Shown piece by piece: positions 12,192 to 28,701 of a stretch of 64,000 bases of DNA; positions within the stretch are counted from its first letter, which is position 1; each line of letters starts with the position of its first letter. The notes under the pieces are model-generated. The model ran no database searches. It was not told the DNA's origin and saw nothing but the letters and a program-made list of their open reading frames with translations. The translations under genes were made by a program, and so were the position numbers. This stretch comes from Quillaja saponaria (Eukaryota > Streptophyta > Magnoliopsida > Fabales > Quillajaceae), in assembly GCA_029379385.1 (NCBI GenBank), contig CM055618.1, positions 17,337,071-17,401,070 of the forward strand. Reading direction: 5' to 3'.

Positions 12192-15100
12192 ATGAGGTTA
12201 GCTTCGTTTCTCTGATCGCTTTTATCGATTAGCAGTTTTGTTCGTTTACTGATATTCTTGTTCTGTTGTTTTACAACCTTTTCTCCGAGTTAAATGCTTA
12301 TTCGATATATTTTCCTTTTCTGGGTCCAGTGATTAATTGCTTATTGCTGCTCTGATTGCCATTTGTTGCAAAATAGCGCAATTGGTTATTGTACTATATT
12401 CCACTCTTGCAGCCTTATTCCAAATTTTGCATTTTGATGTTTGATTTTCCCCCTAGAGTAAACAATTTTTTAATGATTATTTGTCCATTATAATCCTCAT
12501 CACATAACTGAGGCATGAGAAGATGACTCTGGCAGCTATATATTGTATCTGCAATATAGGACTTATTCTAAACTCGTACTAAAAAAATACTATAAAATCT
12601 AGAAAATCATTTTTGGTCATAAAATTGTTGTTTTAGTAATGTAACAATTTCTTCTAATAAATTGGCTAAGGTAAGTAGTTGATGACGAATTCTCTCCAAC
12701 AAGAGCTTTTAATGACTTTTGATATCCTTGAAAGACCATGATTTATCCCAGCTCTATATGTTCCTTTTTGGGTATAATCATTGTTGTGACTGTGAAGTTG
12801 GGATGATTAGCTTCTTTTTGACTTTTGAAACGTTTATGTTGTTTATAATTGGTCCTCCAGCAAACAGTTCCTGCTTCCTGGGGAAGATTTAGGGGAGCCA
12901 GATCTGTGGAATTAACTGGAATTAAATATAACAATTTATTACATTTATGGATACATTGTAGATTTTCTACCCGAAATATGTAAGCACTTAGGCTTGGAAA
13001 CCCTTCGTTTTTCAGAATTTCAGTAACCTGTTATTTTTGTTTCTCTTTTTCTTTGTTCGTGTGTATGAATTTGGGAATGAGGAGAGGGGGGGGGGGGGGG
13101 GGGGGATGGAGCTGAAACGACTGTCTTATGGATCCAAAGACATTTAAATGAGACATCAAACTGAAGAAAATGAACAACTTAATCAGGACAAATCTGAACA
13201 ATTGAATACAGAGCTCTTGTTTGTCTTTTTCAATGGTTATGACTGAAGAGCTTTCCACTCATGTACGTCATCCTATTGGATCACCTTATGCCAAGCCTTT
13301 GAATGATCCACAATGCTCTAAAACAACTAATTGCTTGAAGAATATCTTTTCCCTTGGACAATAGTCATGCTATCTTCCTAGATCTTGCATAATCATTTGG
13401 ACCTCTGGGTCTAGAACATGTGTTTCTAAGACACTATATATGGCCTGGCTGTAGTTTTGTAGTTCTCACCCTTTGCATATATATACCTTAAGGGAGAATA
13501 CTGGTACACTGTTGCATATTGTTCAGTTTTCCAATATTAGATACAAAGTGTTATTTGAACTATGCGCTAGCTAAATCTGCAGCCATCATCTTTAGAAGTT
13601 ACTACTTGGTTACTCCCACTATAGGTAATAATTTCCAAGCCATATGACTCTTGTCTTGGAGTGGAATCGTCTAAAGATATAAGAAGATTTTAGGGTATAG
13701 ACACCAATGTTGTGGTAGCCAAGCTCTTATTAAAGTAACATACGTTTACTTTCTGAGCTCAGTCTTGAAGAAGACAGGCAATGAGAACTCTTATCTTAAG
13801 CCCATGAATAACATCTACTCATCCAACATTAGCTTAAGTACAGTCATAAAACAGCTCTACACTGAGGAGCTAGAATGCACCAGGATGAGGTTGACAACAA
13901 CAAACCTTCTTATCGCCTTTGGCTTGAAGGACTTAGTGAGTACTAATTCTTAGCAATTGAATCGTATGCTGCAGTTGCCCTTTGTTTCGCCTAATCCAAA
14001 TGTCATCGTTATCTTTTCTTGACAGAAAGACAAAGATTTTTGGGGTTTCTCTCTCTCTCATTCTTATCAACATGGCTTCTATTATGGAACGTGCTGATGA
14101 AAATCTGCTTCCAGCTGTGTACAAAGAAGTCAGTGAAGCATTCAGTGCTGGACCATCTGAATTGGGGTACCTAACATTCATTAGGAACGTTGTGCAAGGA
14201 CTGTCATCACCCTTGGCTGGTGTACTAGTTATCAACTATGATCGCCCAACAATTCTTGCATTGGGCACTTTCTGCTGGGCTATCTCTACTGCTGCTGTGG
14301 GTGCTAGCCAGCATTTTTTACAAGTTGCATTTTGGAGAGCAGTAAATGGCTTTGGCTTGGCAATTGTGATACCAGCACTCCAATCTTTTATTGCTGATAG
14401 CTACTCAGACAGTGTAAGGGGAGCTGGATTTGGGTTGCTAAGTTTTATCGGTTCCTTAGGAGGTATAGGAGGTGGTGTCCTGGCTACAGTTATGGCTGGT
14501 CAGCAGTTCTGGGGCATAGAAGGCTGGCGTTGTGCCTTCATTATGATGGCAACTTTGAGTTCACTGATTGGTTTCCTTGTTTTACTCTTTGTGGTTGAGC
14601 CCAAAAAAACAATTGGCATCCCTCGTGATACTGGTCAGATTGCAGATAGGTAATGGCTCTTTAAGTAACCCTCCGCACCACAGTATCCATTTCACCATCT
14701 CACTCCAGCACAAACTTATTTTCATTCTTGAAAGATCTAATTGAATTTAACATTTTCCCAAAAAAATAGAAATGTGGTCATTAAATTTTGATAATAATTG
14801 GTGAATTGCTTGCTTCTGTTGCAGGGAGGATTTAATAGATAAGGGAAATCCTTCTGCAACATCAGTTTGGCGGGAGTCATGGACAGCTATGAAAGCTGTG
14901 ATGAAAGTGCAAACATTTCAAATAATTGTCTTACAGGGCATTGTTGGCTCACTGCCATGGACTGCCATGGTGTTTTTTACAATGTGGTTTCAACTAATTG
15001 GTGAGCATAAAGCAAGTTATAATTCTTTTCCGCTGATGCTATAGCCTATATGTAGAAGTGGAATTAGATATGACAATAATTACCATGCACACCCACCATC

Positions 15101-15907
15101 AGGATACAACTTGATTAATCAATCAGTCGTCTTTATTACTGTTTTAGCTATTTTAGTTGGAGTAAAGAGCTGATCATATGTAATATATTTCAATCTTCAA
15201 AATAGTGGAGAGCTAGCTGATTAGGACATCTGATGGGTAGAATATGTTTTGTCCATCTTATTTGTCTTTGTTTTTGTGTGATATGTGATGTTTCAATTCA
15301 TTTTGCAGGTTTTGATCATAATAGTGCTGCAACCCTCCTTAGTCTTTTTGCTGTAGGATGTGCTATGGGGTCTTTTATTGGTGGTTCAATAGCAGATCAA
15401 ATGTCCAGAATCTACCCCTACTCTGGACGTATCATGTGTGCACAATTCAGCGCCTTTATGGGCATTCCATTCTCGTGGTTCCTGCTTAATGTGATTCCAC
15501 AGTCAGTAAGCAGCTATTTTACCTTTTCTGTCACCCTCTTCCTGATGGGCCTAACCATCAGCTGGAACGCCACGGCTGCAAATGCTCCAATGTTTGCTGA
15601 GGTGGTCCCTGCCAAACACCGGACCATGATTTATGCATTTGACCGTGCTTTTGAGGGATCCTTTTCTTCTTTTGCAGCTCCCATGGTTGGAATTCTTTCT
15701 GAAAAGTTGTATGGCTATGATTCAAAGTCTGTTGATCCACTTAAAGGATCTGCCCAGGAGGCCTTCGCATTGTCGAAGGCGCTTCTTTCAATGATGGCAG
15801 TTCCATTTGGTTTGTGTTGCTTGTGCTATACTCCATTATATCAAATTTTCAGGCGGGACAGAGAAAATGCTAGAATGAACAGCTTGAAGGAGGAAGAGAT
15901 GATGTGA
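12192..15907 (+). CDS. Major facilitator superfamily transporter (At4g36790-like)
   Basis: This is a multi-pass membrane transporter of the plant MFS group related to At4g36790 and At2g18590; its substrate is unknown. The best model joins 12192-12196, 14026-14649, 14825-15000 and 15309-15907, all in frame, for 467 residues. The first exon contributes only ATGAG before a GT donor, giving MRKTKIFG, which fits the short N-terminus I recall for the Arabidopsis proteins. An ATG at 14002 could start a slightly longer version only if intron 1 is not removed at 14025. Conserved features include the loop ERADENLLP after helix 1, the motif GVLVINYDRP, and RTMIYAFDRAFEGSFSSFAAP in the second half. About twelve hydrophobic segments are visible. 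Intron 1 is 1829 bp and includes a run of 20 Gs. Tail ends in LKEEEMM. Confidence 0.92.
13086..13105 (+). repeat. Poly-G tract of 20
   Basis: An uninterrupted run of 20 Gs lies inside intron 1 of the MFS gene. Long G homopolymers are uncommon in AT-rich plant DNA and can form G-quadruplexes in the transcript. The exact length is uncertain because homopolymers are error-prone in sequencing. Confidence 0.85.
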
Positions 15908-17115
15908 GTGGATTTCGAAGGATACTGGATTGTGCAAATCTTGCTTCTAAGTTTCTCCTGCCTTGCGCTTGAGTAACTGCAGTATCAACCAACTATTGTG
16001 GCAATTTTTGATGAATTATCCACATTTACTTTGATACGAGGTTTTCAACGGTGAAGCTTTCGGTGAACTCGGATTTTGTGTTTCTTGAGATTTCTAAATC
16101 AAGCACAAATCCATCTATAGTCATCTCTTACACGTCAGTAGGTGTAGGTGACTGAACAGATAAATTAGATTTTATGTTTCACGTATTTGTTAGGTAATGG
16201 TTAAATTATCAGACATGCCAGTGAGACTCACAAATTTTACGTTCGTAGTAACATATCATGCTCCATCATCAGCATCCATCGGTTTGTTATATGCATGAGC
16301 AGTATGAGAATTTTAAGTACATCTCATTTGACACAGTGCCAGGGCTATCGTTTACTGGAAATGGTCCTTTCTGATTCTCTGCGTGCTTTTAATTGGTCTT
16401 TTCATATGCAACTGTTATTAGTTGGTTAGCTTGTTTTTACCGGGAACTTGCAGGTGGTACGAGAGAGGCATTCAAATTTTGCTAATTATGCAATTGAGTT
16501 TACAGTCCTATTCATCAACCAATTTTTGCATACAATGCAATTCATATGCCTGTCCCGTTACCATAATGCCTATACCTTCACAAGGGGTGAAATTCAATAA
16601 CTATGGAGGTCCAGCAATCCAGCCGACTGCATTGATTTTGAAAAGATAACAGATTCATTTCTACCAAAGGAAATAAAAAACATTTTTTTTTTCAGATTCC
16701 AGGCAATATCAAACATAACGTCTGCATCACCATGGGATTGATAATATTGCCAGTGATTGTAATTGGAACGGGGCCAAAAGTATAAGGCAATCACAGTACT
16801 TCTACTCCACAGCATCATTAGTAGTTAAAGATCAAAGCAAACGAATGTCTACATTTGAGATGCAGTCTATGCTTCCTCCACTTCAAAATAATAGGTGAAC
16901 ATACAAAAAGCGGGACAGTTTACAATAACGTACCACTTTTGTGTGGGTTTTAGAGTTTTAGTTGCTTGGTCTTAAAGGGACTAATGCCCTTTGTTCCAGA
17001 AAGAGAACTAACCCAAGATGACAGACAATGTAATTTTCAAATAAATTATACAACCCATGAGCGTTCAAGCATTCGACTAATACATTCAAACGGGATTGGT
17101 GCTAAAAAGCAAAGG
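15908..17115. other. Convergent 3' flanks of MFS and RCE1 genes
   Basis: This is the spacer between two convergent genes and should hold both 3' UTRs. No protein-coding homology is seen. ORFs here are short and lack recognisable domains. Confidence 0.5.
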
Positions 17116-19415
17116 TTACATACAGCGGGAGAAATAGGCTTGCCCCACATAACCACCGGCCATAGCCCTTCTAACATTAGACTCAAACATCTTTGGGTTC
17201 TCTCTCAGCACAGCAGCTGCATCGTGATTAAGAGGATCCTCGTAATTTGGTTCCTGCACACAATTGCCGAAAGAAGTAACAAATTTTAGATATAGGAAAA
17301 ATAGAAAAAAAATTAATTATACAAAGATGACACAATCATTCAACAATACCGTGAAAAGATGATATAATCCATAGATGACAGTGTTTATATTGAGAACAGG
17401 TTTCCAATCTTCTCGTAAGATGTTGAGGCAAACATTTCCTTCCAAGTCAATATTAGGATGGTAGACCTGCAAAATGGAACTATAATATAAGCGGAACCAA
17501 AAATGCTGCAAAACATACTTCTAGTTGGAAAAAAAAAAGGTGACTAAATGGGAATAGAAAGGATGAAGGTAGTGCTTCATACCTTGGTCTTGCACTTAAC
17601 TTTTGGTGCTTCATGTGGATAGATGGGAGATACTTGGAAGGAAAACAAAAATGTTCCACCTCTGTAGCAAAAAAAAAAAAAAAAAAAGATTGAGCAGCTC
17701 AGGAACATCTTGGAAGAGTGTGTTACGAGGGTGAGTGGATTAAAGGGGGAGAAAATAGATTTAATTTTCGTTCCTTTTAATGATAGTAGAGACATGGCAA
17801 ATAAACATATATGCCATCAAAAAGAGCAAGTGTCACATAATAATCTTCATCATAAAGCATTGATAAATGTTGGAATGATTTACATGGATAACAGAGGAAA
17901 ACTCCTTACAAGTAATATCCTTCATCAGGCCGAATTGAAACCTCAAAATTCATTAGGTCATCCTTGCCATTGGGAAATGATATAGTACAAGATTTTGGCA
18001 GATTCAGCTCACTTATATCTGCAAGATGTGAAACTTAATGTGATATAACAAACTCCTTTGACAGAATAAGATGGCAAAAAGAAGATGAAGTGACTCGACT
18101 ATGCCAACCAATTTGTGGAAAAGTAATGTCTATCATTCCCATAGAGAAACGTTTTCAATTATAGGATAGCATTTTCCTCAATAATCATCTGAACAGAAAG
18201 ATGCAGAAGTTAGAGTATACGTTGCCCAATTCCCAGGTTAGTTCCCTGTGAGCAACCCTCCTGCCCCTCTTTCTTCTGGGAAAAAAAGAAAGAAAAGAAA
18301 TGATTGTCTTATCTGCAAATCAAGTTCAAAAAGAAAAACCTAATACTGGACTATCAGGCCCCGTTTTTAGCTAGTTAACCGCAAGAAAAACCATACATAC
18401 TGACCTAATAGCTCTTGTTGCTTAGTTGATTTATTACAGACCATGCTTCAAGAATGATGCAATCTCCAGAACCCAAAGAACCACTAGCAACAATCAGCTA
18501 AGTTTGGCACAAAAAAGGTATCAAAATATTTTACGTTCCTTCTAAAACTCAACCACCACAACTTGATTTGTTATCCACTCAAAGACGTCCAAGGAAAAAT
18601 CAATAGTGCTTACAAATTGATATAGACTTGGTTCGTCCAACTTAAAAAATCCAACTTTTTTTTACCATTCTATGAACAATTTAATTCAATATGAGCATTT
18701 ACGAAAAAAAAAAAACTTATGAACATTAATAAATGAGGAGACATCCCATCCTACATCATCTTTAAAGTTAAAAGGGTTATAAGTTTTTCTCGACAATATA
18801 TGCCTTGATAGATGCATCCTCCAAAATAGTCCAAATGCTACTACAAGCTTGAAAGGGTTATAAGATTTTAAACCTGAAATAACATGTGGACAAGACAGCT
18901 AATAACTACCGTGAAATACACTCCTTACCCCACAATGGCCTAAATACAATCCAAAAAAAGACTAGTAATTAGTAAAAAGAGATTTACTTTATAGGTACCA
19001 ATATAGATCATAGTTCAAACTGAAAGCCAGAACTACCTATAAACCACCACTAGTTGCTCTTGCACACAGCACTCAGACTTTACAAAAGAATCTCTTCGAA
19101 GAAAGGAATGAAATGAAGGAAATCCTTCAAATTCAGCTACTGCAATAATAGTGTTTCCTACTCAAATTCAGCTCTTCTTTCTTTTTCTTTTCCTTTTACT
19201 TATTAGTGGAAACCTGAATATCTTAAATACAACCACTGGCCATGGAAAAAGAAAAAACAAGAAGATAAGAAAGGAAAGTTTCCATCACTAAGTACAAGAA
19301 AGAAACCTTTGTGAAGGCGCAATTCTCCAGCACTTTGCTTCTTAATGGGTGCTCCACCGCTTGCATTCTCAGCAAGTTCTCTCTGTTTTTCCTTTACTTT
19401 GAATAGTCTAATCAT
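17116..19415 (-). CDS. RCE1: NEDD8/RUB-conjugating enzyme E2 (RCE1/UBC12)
   Basis: This E2 enzyme carries RUB/NEDD8 as a thioester and passes it to cullins, which activates SCF-type ubiquitin ligases needed for auxin and other hormone responses. Five coding exons on the minus strand are 19307-19415, 17910-18018, 17583-17661, 17350-17466 and 17116-17253. They join in frame to 183 residues, the length of Arabidopsis RCE1. The N-terminal [13 protein letters not shown] extension docks the E1 and is typical of UBC12. The UBC core shows [20 protein letters not shown], with the active-site Cys at about residue 112, and the flanking HPN and W residues intact. The protein ends in YFSRCM. A leader intron of 880 bp (19420-20299) lies just 4 bp before the ATG, with AG|GT borders. 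Arabidopsis equivalents are At4g36800 and At2g18600. Confidence 0.96.
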
Positions 19416-20420
19416 AGTCCTACAAGAAGAGATTATCTTCAGCATGAATGCATGTATAGTAGTAAGGCACAGGAACAAATAACATCAAAAAAAAAATTAT
19501 TTAGGAGATGGTACATCTGCAGTATCCCAGAAAGAATAGCAGGCGAATTTTGAAACACAAATCACTACATAGAATAAGTATTTAATTAAACAAAAAAGAC
19601 ACGAATTGTTATTCCTAATTGGTCCCTATTTTAAAGCCTATGACAGGATAATGAATTAATGATGCAGTAGTTTCGTCCCCCCCTCCCCCAATTAATTAGT
19701 GGGTCTTCAACCCAGAAAAATGGTGGAGGTTTTTTTTTAATGATTTCACTGCAGAAGAAGAGTGAGCACCTGGCAGAACAGAACAGCCAAGCTTTATGCT
19801 GTTAAATTCACAGACAATGTAGAACGTTTCATTTCTGCATAAATAACAAGAAAAACCCAATAGAAATCTTAGCATTTTCTGGGTAACTAAAATTTAACTG
19901 GAGAAATTATCTAGTTTTTTTTTTTTTTTTTTTTTTTTCAAGACCTGCTTTCAGTTCAGCAATCTGTAACCTTATGCTCCCCGATTCTAATATAACAACA
20001 TCAAAAGGTACAATTTTGACAAATTAATTTACATAGACTTAATCACCCATTACATTTTCATGTAGATCATGCTCGAAAAAGACACTTAAAGGGATAAACA
20101 GATTGCTAATAACCATTCTTGGTATCAGAAGAATTAAGCAAGAAAATCTAAGAATGATTTCAAGGGGAAAAGAAAAATTAATGTGAAGTCCTGAATCAGG
20201 TTGAAAATAAAATTTAGAAACAAATCAAATCTGAGGCAACAAGGAAATCAATGATTAGCGAAAAACATAAAAGTTGAAAGGGTTTATACGAAGGAAAACC
20301 TGCTTGAGAAAAAAGCCGCAGAGATAAACAGGGAGACCGAGAACAACAGTGATCGGAGTCGGCAGCTGTGCAGAAGTACTTTGCTTAGCTTTTATTTGTT
20401 GGATTTGGATAGACTTTGCT
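19416..20420 (-). promoter_or_regulatory. RCE1 5' leader with UTR intron, then promoter
   Basis: Reading leftwards, a leader exon ending near 20300 (CAAGCAG|GTTTTCC) is followed by an intron to 19420 (TTCTTGTAG|GACT) and then the start codon. The intron holds a run of 24 Ts at 19915-19938 on the plus strand. Leader introns of this kind often raise expression of housekeeping ubiquitin-pathway genes; that role is inferred. Confidence 0.6.
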
Positions 20421-24689
<4,269 letters not shown>

Positions 24690-27600
24690 ACTGACCGTTA
24701 TATAAGAATTGTTAGCCTTAATAAATAAATTTATGAAATAAGTGGAAGAAAGTTTAGTGCATACAAATTTCAAATCTGGCAACATTGCCAAGGGATGATC
24801 AGAGAGTTCTGTCTATACTCCTTTTGTGCTATCGTCTTTTGTCAGTTCCGTTTGTTTCATTATCTTGTGCATTTGCAGTGATATGCCTCCTTCAATTGGG
24901 CTTACCTGTTGACTACTTTCTTAGTATTTGGCGTTGAATTTTTAATATGATATTTTGACCTGTTCTGAATCCCCTAAGTAATTAATAGTCACAAACCAGA
25001 TGCATCTCAGAAAGAGTAGAGTTCGTTTGAATCTCTGGGGTATCTCAAAAACTACAAACCTACAAGGATCCAAGTAGATTGTAGCCTGTGCACATGTAGT
25101 TAATATTTCTTCTTTATTTCCCCTCATGTTTTATTGCTTCCTGACGGTACCTATCATAATAATCATACTGGTAACAAAATTTAGTTCTTGGGCTGGGTTG
25201 ATGAAGTTCTTGGCAGCTTCCCCTACCATGTGGTGGATGCATATTATCTACAGCCTGCACTGTTAAACCAAAGAAATCTCCGAAGAAGCACATTATCGAC
25301 AAGTCAGTGACTCAGTAGCCTATCCAGGTCTCAGAATGCCAGTTCTTTCGACTGCCGTCTGTAATTTTATCAGAGCCGGAAAAGGTGTTTTATTCTAGCC
25401 TGTGATGCAATCAGCAATGACCTGATCAAGGTTAGGCCCTTGGTTGATGATTTCTTGATTGGTTGGTTATTTGCTCAGAAAAGGGGTATAGTTAAATGAA
25501 TGGATATAAATAATCTTGTTTTCATTTTTCTCCTAGATTTTGAGCAATCTAACTGGATGCATGAATGCTTGCATCTTTTTTTCTTCTTTATCTGAGATGC
25601 TGAGGGAGAGGATTATATGTTCGCGGCATCCTTTTTGTGTTTGTTTTCACGAACTACTATGTCTGATATTACAGTGACCTTAGATGTGATAGTGCAAAAG
25701 AATCTATATGATTAACTTACATCTATTGATAGAAGTGATTTACAAAAATCATTACCTGTCATTCAAACAAAGGCAATGATACTGTTTTAGTCTCTGATAT
25801 CTATGTTGTGATGTTGACGCTGCTCTGAAACTTTTCAAAATACATTTTGTAATTGTACTTGATAAACTAATTTTTCCTATTTTATTATCATGTCCTCTTG
25901 GGAATTGTATAGTTGTTGCATGAAAGTTACATTTGCAGTTACTGATATGTTGTTTGGAATGTTAGTATTCGATAAGATGTTGAGAACTTTACGAAGTTTG
26001 CTGAGAAATTAAACAAAGACTGTCTAAATTTGTTTTGCGATTTTTTTTTCCAGAAAGGATGATCCCTGTCAAAGGCTTATTGCTTATTGAGAAACACAAA
26101 TTTTGTTTATGACCTGTATTGTATCATTAAAGGATCTATTACGCATCAGTTGATCTATTGAAGAAATGGTAGAGGATGCAGTTGGTCAAGGCTTTTTGAC
26201 AATAATCTTGCACATGAAGGTTTTTATTTTCCAATGCATCAAGCTGTCTTTCATGGAACAATTATATAAATGTCTGAGTGGTGCTTAAGCTTTCACTACC
26301 TGTCTGGTTTATAGGTTGGTCATTCACTAATTACATTCGCATTTGGACTTCTCTGCTATGCATAATTTCTGCTGCCATGTTTCCATGATTTAGAATTGCT
26401 TCCACTGTCACTTTTGCTTGCAGCTATGGATCTTTCTCGCTGATCTCCTATTATAAGCTTTGTGTGCCTCTCCATTGCTTCAAATTGTTGATGAAGACCT
26501 CTTTATAGGTGCTTGGCAAATTGGGGAATGGAATATGCTTATCAAAATAAACTCTTTTAATCCAACTTGATCTGCCTATGCTAGTATCATCGTCATCGTC
26601 ATTGAGGAATATACTTTAGGCATAATTTCAGCATTTTCTATATTGTTAATTTTCATCTCATATCCTATATATAAAAACTGGTTGCATAACATGGATGCAC
26701 TTCATAATCTGTGTTTCACTGAGGTGTCAAAGATAATAATACTGACTGCCTTCATTGAGGTGAAAAAGTGAGACTAGCAAAATTCTCTCATGGAATGTTC
26801 CTCCATGCTCCAGCACTGCTGTTGGAAATTAGTAAAAAATGAAATTCATGTAAAATGACTAGAATGCCATTGTGGAGATCGAAACTGTGGGGCATACTGT
26901 GACAGGAGGAAATGCTCGTTTTGTGATTAATTAAAAAAATAATTTGAGTCTTGGAATATTGGATTAGAAAGTTAATCAAACCGATAACATTATAAATATA
27001 TTTAATTAGTATTTTAAATATTATACATAATTTATGTTTATATTTTGTTTTATATGTTAAAAGTATAAGGAAGTAAAGAATAATTCAATTTATTATTAAT
27101 TTGGTCATAATTCAAAATTTTATAAATATTAATGAAATCATATCACCAACTAATACAACTAATTAAAAGGCTTTGTATATTGTTTATTTATTTATTGTGG
27201 GTTGGGTTTGAGAAAAATCTAAATTAATCAGAAAGCCCAATTCATATTTAAGCTGAAATAAAAAAAAATAAAAATGATGTATTAGAAATGAGAATCCGAG
27301 AGTATTAGGAGAAATACTATATTAAAGCTGAGTTGTGTCCAATTAAAAATTACCAAGTACATCTAATTCATTAGATTAAACGACAACATTGCTCGAATTA
27401 AAAAGAATGGAATATAATATTGTTGAAATTCAAAAAGGTACTCTTAAGGCTATAAATGTCTTCTTCGCAATATTCAAAAATTTCTTCCTGGCCTAAAAGG
27501 GAAATGCAAAACATTCTATGTGTTATTTAATTGATAATTATATATAAATAATTGATACAAATCCTTAGTAGTAAGGTATTTGTCTGATCAATAGATACAC

Positions 27601-28101
27601 ACTTTAATTAATATATCTCTTTAATTTAATTTAATTTAATTTAAAATATATTATCAATACTGCATTAGATTGACAGATATTTTATTTATGAGATTAATGA
27701 ACATTTCAATCAATTTTGATTCAACATTTCTCATTTTAGTAAAGGAGTTCTTAATTAATCCATTAATTATTGTCTCCAGGGACATGGTTGTCAATTTGGA
27801 GAAACATCTTCGACTTTTCCGCACTTATATCCCATATAAACTCTACGTCGGCATCTTCCTTTTTGGTTTCAGACATTTTTGTCTTTTAATTATGTGTAAT
27901 CATCATCATATACTAAAAATGTACACTAAGAAAAATCAAATACACGCGTAACTGGAATTGATGAAACTTAAAAGTTGAAATACTGTGGGCCAGACACAGT
28001 TGACCACAATGACCAGCCTTCATTCCTTTCAATTTCCCAGTTTTCCTTCACTTCTTCTGCAAGCCTTGGGTTCTTAGGCTGTGTTGTTTGTGCCTGTTCG
28101 C
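24690..28101. other. Intergenic region with GGPPS relic and UPF0496 promoter
   Basis: No intact gene is seen. The region holds the GGPPS 3' UTR, a short relic of a GGPPS 3' end (listed separately), and strongly AT-rich DNA from about 26.9 to 27.7 kb with a (TTTAA)n run at 27628-27652. The transcription start of the UPF0496 gene is probably near 28050-28150. Confidence 0.45.
25967..26090 (+). pseudogene. Relic of a GGPPS 3' end
   Basis: The string TTTGCTGAGAAATTAAACAA at 25997 matches TTTGCTGAGAAACTGAACAA of the intact gene at 24579. The flanks also align without large gaps: TATTCGATAAG against TATCCGAAG, TTGAGAA in both, and CCAGAAAGGATG against CCAGAGAAGGCG further on. The aligned intact part encodes [20 protein letters not shown]. 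The relic has no open frame. It suggests an old tandem duplicate that has almost vanished. The exact limits are uncertain. Confidence 0.5.
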
Positions 28102-28282
28102 AAAATTTTTTTGGCTTTATGTCGTTTAAACTTTAACATCACTACTTGGGGTTATCAAGATCTTGGCTCTTTGGCTTGATTACTGGGTTAGTGCGTTTCG
28201 ATTGATTGAGGATATTTGCTAGTTGCGGAGGAGCTGAAGTGAGAAAAACCATCTTATCCTTGCGATTTGAGCTGAATTTCAG

Positions 28283-28610
28283 GTACCCAAAACTCATATA
28301 GGACTGGATATTATATACTATATCAGGGGAAAGATTTTACCTTTTATTTGCTTTCTTAGTACTTATTGGACCTTATTTGTCTTCCCAAGTGAAGAATTTC
28401 TTTTGGGTTCCTAAATCTTAGACAAATTGAAGATCGGAACCCAGTTAAATCGGATTGATTTTGTGATATTAGTAGCAGTCTTTGTCTCCGAGTGTTGTAC
28501 TGGCTACCTGAATTAAAACCATTTAGATTTGAGAATGTCTGTGATTTTTTTGAGATCTAGGATGAGAGAGTGAAGTATACTGAACCAATCATCTTGTACT
28601 TGAAATTCAG
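28283..28610 (+). other. 5' UTR intron of the UPF0496 gene
   Basis: A donor (TTTCAG|GTACCC) at 28283 and an acceptor (AAATTCAG|GGTG) ending at 28610 suggest a 328-bp intron in the leader, about 90 bp upstream of the start codon. This call rests on splice signals only. Confidence 0.5.
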
Positions 28611-28701
28611 GGTGATAAAGATCAGTTCCTCTGGATAGATAGAAAAATTAGATTTTTGATCTTGTTGGTTCCTCTACTCCTTATTTGAACGAAAACCTGA
28701 A

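Noticed and set aside
19750..19775. Text similar to miR156 (GAAGAAGAGTGAGCAC)
   Set aside because: Only the 3' eleven bases match; the 5' half is shifted by an indel, and no complementary arm or hairpin is seen nearby. It lies in the RCE1 leader intron.
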